A stretch of 64,000 nt of DNA from Terasakiella sp033100395 (GTDB lineage Bacteria; Pseudomonadota; Alphaproteobacteria; Rhodospirillales; Terasakiellaceae): NCBI RefSeq assembly GCF_033100395.1, contig NZ_JAWLVJ010000011.1, positions 1 to 64,000 on the forward strand, given 5' to 3'. A program made the position numbers and the translations under genes. The notes beneath the pieces were generated by a model. The model worked only from the letters and a program-made list of their open reading frames with translations. It was not told where the DNA came from and made no database searches. Numbering within the stretch: position 1 is the first letter of the stretch; each line of letters starts with the position of its first letter. Below, in pieces: positions 60,180 through 64,000 of this stretch.

Positions 60180-61366
60180 TCCATATTGTCGGTATCGGTG
60201 AAGATGGCCTTGAAGGTCTCAGTCCTGTTGTCCTGAGCCTCGTCTTAAGCGCTGAAATTCTGGTGGGTGGTGAACGTCACCTGGAAATGGTGGAAACAGA
60301 GGCGCGCAAAATCTCCTGGGGTGTGGGGCTGAACCACGGCATTGATGAGATCATCGCCAACAAAGATAAATCCATCGTCGTGCTGGCAACGGGTGAGCCG
60401 CTTTGGTTCGGGATCGGGACCACGCTGTTAAAACGCATTGATAAAGAACACATTGCTGTTCATCCCACCTCCGGTGCTTTTTCATTGGCAGCTGCACGTA
60501 TGGGCTGGGCGATTCCGGATTGTGACTGCATGACCATTCATGGTCGCGCGCTTGAAAGCCTGAACCGCTATATTGCACCAAACGCCAAAATCCTGATCCT
60601 CAGCCGGGATGGAAAGTCGGCGATTGAGGTGGCGGATTTGCTGGCAAAATACGGTTACGGCCAATCAAAAATCACCGTCTTTGAACATATGGGCGGGGAC
60701 AAAGAAAACCGTCTGGAAGGCACAGCGATCGGATGGATAGCCCAGACGGCCGATCTGAACACCATCGCGGTTGAATGTGTTGCTGCACGTGATGCACGTC
60801 GCCTGCCGCAAACGGTCGGTCTGGATGATGACCTGTTTGAACATGATGGGCAACTGACCAAGCGCGAAGTGCGCGCTGTCACCCTTTCCACCCTTGCCCC
60901 ACAGGCTGGTGAATTGCTTTGGGATGTGGGCGGTGGCTGTGGGTCCATTGCCATTGAATGGATGCGATCAGATAAAAAATGTCGCGCCATTGCCATTGAA
61001 CAAAATGACAAACGCCGATCTATGATTGCGCATAATGGGGCCGCCCTTGGCGTGCCGACATTGGAAATTGTGGATGGCCGCGCACCGGAAGCCCTGGATG
61101 GATTGCCCACGCCGGATGCGATCTTTGTCGGGGGCGGGATTTCTATCCCGGGTCTGTTGGAAACCTGCTGGAATATGCTGCCGATTGGGGGAAGATTGGT
61201 TGCCAACACAGTAACACTTGAGGCGGAACGCGAAATGTTGCATTTTCGGTCCAAATTTGGCGGGCGGCTCACCCGCATCGCCATTTCCCGGGAAGAAAAT
61301 GTCGGCAGGCTCACAGCCATGAAGCCCATGGCCCCTGTGCTGCAACTGTGCGTCGTGAAGGAATAG
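60176..61366 (+). CDS. cobL: Precorrin-6Y C5,15-methyltransferase (CbiE-CbiT)
   Basis: A 396-residue bifunctional enzyme. The CbiE half (1-205) starts IHIVGIGEDGLEGLSP and has VLATGEPLWFGIG. The CbiT half (about 215-396) has DDLFEHDGQLTKREVRAVTLSTL and the SAM motif LLWDVGGGCGSIAIEW. It methylates C-5 and C-15 and decarboxylates the C-12 acetate. ATG 60176 overlaps the CobH-fusion stop (ATGA). Confidence 0.93.
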   Translation: MIHIVGIGEDGLEGLSPVVLSLVLSAEILVGGERHLEMVETEARKISWGVGLNHGIDEIIANKDKSIVVLATGEPLWFGIGTTLLKRIDKEHIAVHPTSGAFSLAAARMGWAIPDCDCMTIHGRALESLNRYIAPNAKILILSRDGKSAIEVADLLAKYGYGQSKITVFEHMGGDKENRLEGTAIGWIAQTADLNTIAVECVAARDARRLPQTVGLDDDLFEHDGQLTKREVRAVTLSTLAPQAGELLWDVGGGCGSIAIEWMRSDKKCRAIAIEQNDKRRSMIAHNGAALGVPTLEIVDGRAPEALDGLPTPDAIFVGGGISIPGLLETCWNMLPIGGRLVANTVTLEAEREMLHFRSKFGGRLTRIAISREENVGRLTAMKPMAPVLQLCVVKE

Positions 61367-61372
61367 AAAAAA

Positions 61373-62077
61373 ATGGTAGGAACGTTATATGGTCTGGGCA
61401 TTGGCCCGGGCGATCCGGATTTGATTACGCTGAAGGCGCTGAAGATCATTCAGGCGGCCCCGGTGATTGCCTATCCTGCACCGGAAAAGAAAGACAGTCT
61501 GGCACGCGCTATTGTGGCGGGCCATCTGCCGGGCAATCAAAAAGAGATTGTCATTGAAACCCCGATGGTCCCCGGACGTTATCCCGCCAATGATGTGTAC
61601 GATAAATATAGTGAGGAAATTGCAGCCGAACTGGAACAGGGCAACGATGTGGCTGTTCTTTGCGAAGGTGACCCCTTCTTCTTCGGCTCTTTCATGTATA
61701 TCTACGCGCGGCTTGCCGAACGGTTTGAGACCGTGGTTGTGCCGGGGGTATCTTCGGCGATGGCAAGTGCGTGTCAGTTGGGTATGCCGATTACGTCGCG
61801 TTACGATGTGTTGACCGTCCTGCCTGCCCCGATCCCGTCTGAAGATTTGTTATCGCGTTTGCAGCTGTGTGATGCGGCGATCATTATGAAGGTGGGGCGT
61901 CACTTTAGCAAAGTACGTGACGTGCTTGCGACCCTCGGGATGATCGATAACGCTTATTATATTGAACATGCGACCATGGAAAACCAGGTCATGATGCCTC
62001 TGTCTGAGGCGACTTTTGAAAAGGCACCGTATTTCTCAATGATTATTGTCCATAAACGCGGCGAGGCGTGGAAATGA
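61373..62077 (+). CDS. cobI: Precorrin-2/cobalt-factor II C20-methyltransferase
   Basis: A 234-residue SAM-dependent tetrapyrrole methylase: GIGPGDPDLITLKAL (family P-loop), VAVLCEGDPFFFGSF, VVVPGVSSAMASACQLGMPI and VMKVGRHF. Placed between cobL and the CbiG-CobJ fusion; the stop overlaps the next start by four bases. With cobalt inserted by CbiX, its substrate would be cobalt-factor II, the CbiL role. Confidence 0.93.
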   Translation: MVGTLYGLGIGPGDPDLITLKALKIIQAAPVIAYPAPEKKDSLARAIVAGHLPGNQKEIVIETPMVPGRYPANDVYDKYSEEIAAELEQGNDVAVLCEGDPFFFGSFMYIYARLAERFETVVVPGVSSAMASACQLGMPITSRYDVLTVLPAPIPSEDLLSRLQLCDAAIIMKVGRHFSKVRDVLATLGMIDNAYYIEHATMENQVMMPLSEATFEKAPYFSMIIVHKRGEAWK

Positions 62078-63888
62078 ATACTCAATCCCCTGTAATCCTG
62101 TGTCTGAGCACAGGCGGTTATCAATTGGCAACAGAGCTTGCCGCCCAGATGGATGATGTTGAAATCCACGGCCTGAAAAAACGTCTGCCCGATTGCGCCA
62201 TCACCTTTGAAAACACCATTGCCCATGTGCAGTCGCTGTTTCGTTCCGGGCGTCCCATTATCGGGATTTGTGCAAGCGGCATCCTGATCCGCGCCTTGGC
62301 CCCGTTGCTGGCCGATAAATGGAAAGAGCCCCCTGTTGTGGCTGTGGCGGAAGATGCATCCTGTGCTGTACCGCTTTTGGGTGGACATCATGGTGCGAAC
62401 GAACTTTCGCGCTGGATTGCTGATATCCTTGAAGGTGCGGCAGCTGTAACGACAGCGGGTGAGCTGAACTTCGGTGTCGCCTTGGATGAACCGCCACGCG
62501 GCTGGCGCATTGCCAATCCGGATAATGCTAAAGACATTGCGGCTGCTTTGCTGAATGACGATCCTGTTGCGCTGGAAACAGAAGCGGGTGAGACAAAATG
62601 GCTGGATGAAAAAGGCCTGTCTTTTGTGGAAGACGGTTTCCCGCGCATTCGTGTTTCTGATCGTGCTGTTGAACCGGATGGTAATGAATTGCTCTACCAT
62701 CCACCAGTTCTTGCCTTGGGTGTAGGCTGTGAACGTGACTGTCCGGCCGATCATTTGATTGAACATGCTTTGTCCACACTGCAGAGCGCTGGCCTGTCTG
62801 CGAAGTCTGTAGCTTGTGTGGTTTCCGTGGATGTGAAAGCCAATGAAGCCGCTGTGCATGCGCTGGCTGATGCCTTGGGTGTGCCTGCGCGTTTCTTCAC
62901 TCCACAAGAATTGGACGCCCAGCATCCGCGCTTGAAAAATCCATCTGATGTGGTTTACGCTGAAGTCGGCTGTCACGGTGTGGCAGAAGGTGCGGCACTG
63001 GCTGCTGTTGGCGGTCTGGGTGAACTGGTTGTTGAAAAACAAAAGACAGATAAAGCCACTTGTGCCATTGGTCGCAGCCCGGTTGATATTCAGCCGGAAG
63101 CCGTCGGTCGTCAGCAAGGGTATCTGTCTGTCATCGGTATTGGACCGGGTTCAGACGAATGGCGATCCCCACAGGCCACACAGGCTTTGCGTGATGCAAC
63201 CGATGTGGTGGGCTACGGCCTCTACCTTGATTTGGTGGAAGATTTGATCGTAGGCAAGGATCGTCATGAAAGTGGTCTTGCAAACGAAGAAAAACGCGCG
63301 CGTATCGCCCTTGATCTGGCGGCAGAAGGCAAGCGGGTTTGCTTGGTCTGTTCCGGGGATGCCGGAATTTATGCGTTGGCCACACTGGCGTTCGAGCTGT
63401 TGGATAAAGAGGACAAGCCGGAATGGAACCGCCTCAAGATCGACGTGGCACCAGGGATTTCTGCGTTGCAGGCTTGTGCCGCACGCATTGGTGCCCCGAT
63501 CAACCATGATTTCTGCACGATCTCGCTTTCTGATCTGCTGACACCTTGGGATGACATTCAGCGTCGTTTGAAAGCGGCGGCTGACGGTGATTTTGTTGTG
63601 GCCTTCTATAACCCGCGTTCCAAACGTCGCGTGACACAGATTGAAAAAGCACGCGATATCCTGCTGACGGGGCGTCCGGCTGAAACGCCTGTTGTCCTTG
63701 GTCGTAATCTCGGTCGTGCAACAGAGACGCTGGAAGTGATTACACTGGGTGAGCTGACATCGGATCATGCCGACATGCTGACCATGGTTCTGGTGGGTTC
63801 AAGCCAAAGCCGGGTGATTGATCGTGGTGTCAATACGTGGGTTTACACGCCACGTGGATATGAAAAGAAAATGAAGGTGTCCTCATGA
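62074..63888 (+). CDS. cobJ: CbiG-CobJ fusion: cobalt-precorrin-5A hydrolase and C17-methyltransferase
   Basis: A 604-residue fusion. Residues 1 to about 345 are CbiG (LCLSTGGYQLA, GICASGILIRALAPLL, LLGGHHGANELSRWIA, LGVGCERDCP, FFTPQELD). The ring-contraction methyltransferase CobJ/CbiH begins at about 348 (GYLSVIGIGPGSDEW, VCSGDAGIYALATL, APINHDFCTISLSDLLTP). CbiG opens the lactone of cobalt-precorrin-5A, a step of the cobalt-first pathway. ATG 62074 overlaps the cobI stop; a GTG at 62068 is the alternative. Confidence 0.93.
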   Translation: MNTQSPVILCLSTGGYQLATELAAQMDDVEIHGLKKRLPDCAITFENTIAHVQSLFRSGRPIIGICASGILIRALAPLLADKWKEPPVVAVAEDASCAVPLLGGHHGANELSRWIADILEGAAAVTTAGELNFGVALDEPPRGWRIANPDNAKDIAAALLNDDPVALETEAGETKWLDEKGLSFVEDGFPRIRVSDRAVEPDGNELLYHPPVLALGVGCERDCPADHLIEHALSTLQSAGLSAKSVACVVSVDVKANEAAVHALADALGVPARFFTPQELDAQHPRLKNPSDVVYAEVGCHGVAEGAALAAVGGLGELVVEKQKTDKATCAIGRSPVDIQPEAVGRQQGYLSVIGIGPGSDEWRSPQATQALRDATDVVGYGLYLDLVEDLIVGKDRHESGLANEEKRARIALDLAAEGKRVCLVCSGDAGIYALATLAFELLDKEDKPEWNRLKIDVAPGISALQACAARIGAPINHDFCTISLSDLLTPWDDIQRRLKAAADGDFVVAFYNPRSKRRVTQIEKARDILLTGRPAETPVVLGRNLGRATETLEVITLGELTSDHADMLTMVLVGSSQSRVIDRGVNTWVYTPRGYEKKMKVSS

Positions 63889-64000
63889 CCGTTTACTTTA
63901 TTGGTGCAGGCCCCGGGGCCCCTGATCTGATCACCGTTCGTGGTCTGAATATCGTTAAAACGGCGCCTGTGTGCCTTTATGCAGGCTCGCTGGTACCAGA
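63885..64000 (+). CDS. cobM: Precorrin-4 C11-methyltransferase, cut by the window edge
   Basis: The first 38 codons from ATG 63885 read MTVYFIGAGPGAPDLITVRG and continue VKTAPVCLYAGSLVP, the N-terminus of CobM/CbiF. The start overlaps the CbiG-CobJ stop by four bases. The rest lies outside the window. Confidence 0.9.
   Translation, partial: MTVYFIGAGPGAPDLITVRGLNIVKTAPVCLYAGSLVP

Noticed and set aside
61957..63117. 386-codon open frame on the reverse strand
   Set aside because: It lies entirely antisense to cobI and the CbiG-CobJ fusion, whose families are certain. Its translation is His/Phe/Gln-rich with no motif, a shadow of the codon use of the real gene.
1..64000. CRISPR arrays, rRNA operons, complete prophage or insertion sequences
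   Set aside because: No regularly spaced repeats, no rRNA sequence, and no transposase or phage structural genes were seen. The only mobile trace is the truncated integrase-like gene.

Overview
The window looks like chromosome of a free-living alphaproteobacterium with roughly 50% G+C, most plausibly in or near Rhodospirillales. That placement is inferred from gene order and families; no database search was run. Supporting marks are the block aroA-cmk-rpsA-(sppA)-ihfB-lapA-pyrF-trpF-trpB-trpA-accD-folC, a Suv3-like helicase followed by an S4 protein and then fdxA-carD, a DUF1150 gene beside an hsp20 gene, and a seven-iron FdxA.

Layout. 1-1100: the edge of an accessory region, with a truncated integrase-like gene beside tRNA-Ala(GGC). 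1128-18200: a mostly forward housekeeping block for aromatic amino acids, CMP phosphorylation, translation, a nucleoid protein, pyrimidine and tryptophan synthesis, fatty-acid initiation and folate. An islet at 7726-8364 with a nuclease-like gene lies inside this block between palindromic repeats. Two FolC-like genes of unknown substrate follow folC. 18200-25500: a DUF1223 protein, htpG, hpf, a DUF1566 protein, fpr, a DUF2946-like protein and an outer-membrane barrel. 25600-31700: Suv3-like helicase, S4 protein, DUF938, fdxA, carD and a phosphatase-like pseudoenzyme. 31800-39100: an AT-rich nucleotidase, DUF1150/hsp20, a 2OG-dioxygenase-like protein, a shikimate kinase and a ProVWX betaine transporter with conspicuous RNA hairpins. 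39300-46200: two small coupled genes, creC-creB, tRNA-Gly(CCC), a hybrid histidine kinase, a bacteriohemerythrin and an orphan radical SAM enzyme.

46200-53500 (all reverse) is one tight gene string. It begins with a GAF-SpoIIE-HATPase phosphatase and a STAS protein, continues through an Mla-type lipid transporter (MlaE, MlaF, MlaD, auxiliary lipoprotein), and ends with an rRNA-methyltransferase-like gene and a lipoprotein. Divergent from it are an EAL-CBS-GGDEF protein and a tandem-domain PPK2 enzyme. 57600-64000 is a cobalamin cluster: CbiX with a CxxC motif and His-rich tail, a CobH with a roughly 300-residue extra N-terminal domain, CobL, CobI, a CbiG-CobJ fusion and the start of cobM. CbiX with CbiG, and no CobG in view, suggests the early-cobalt-insertion route.

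The observations most worth following are the SpoIIE/STAS/Mla operon, the three consecutive FolC-family genes, the CobH fusion, the degenerate phosphatase beside carD, the nuclease-like islet, and structured RNA leaders at rpsA, proX and carD. Palindromic repeats with a GTCATTCC(T/G)GC core recur in at least six intergenic regions.
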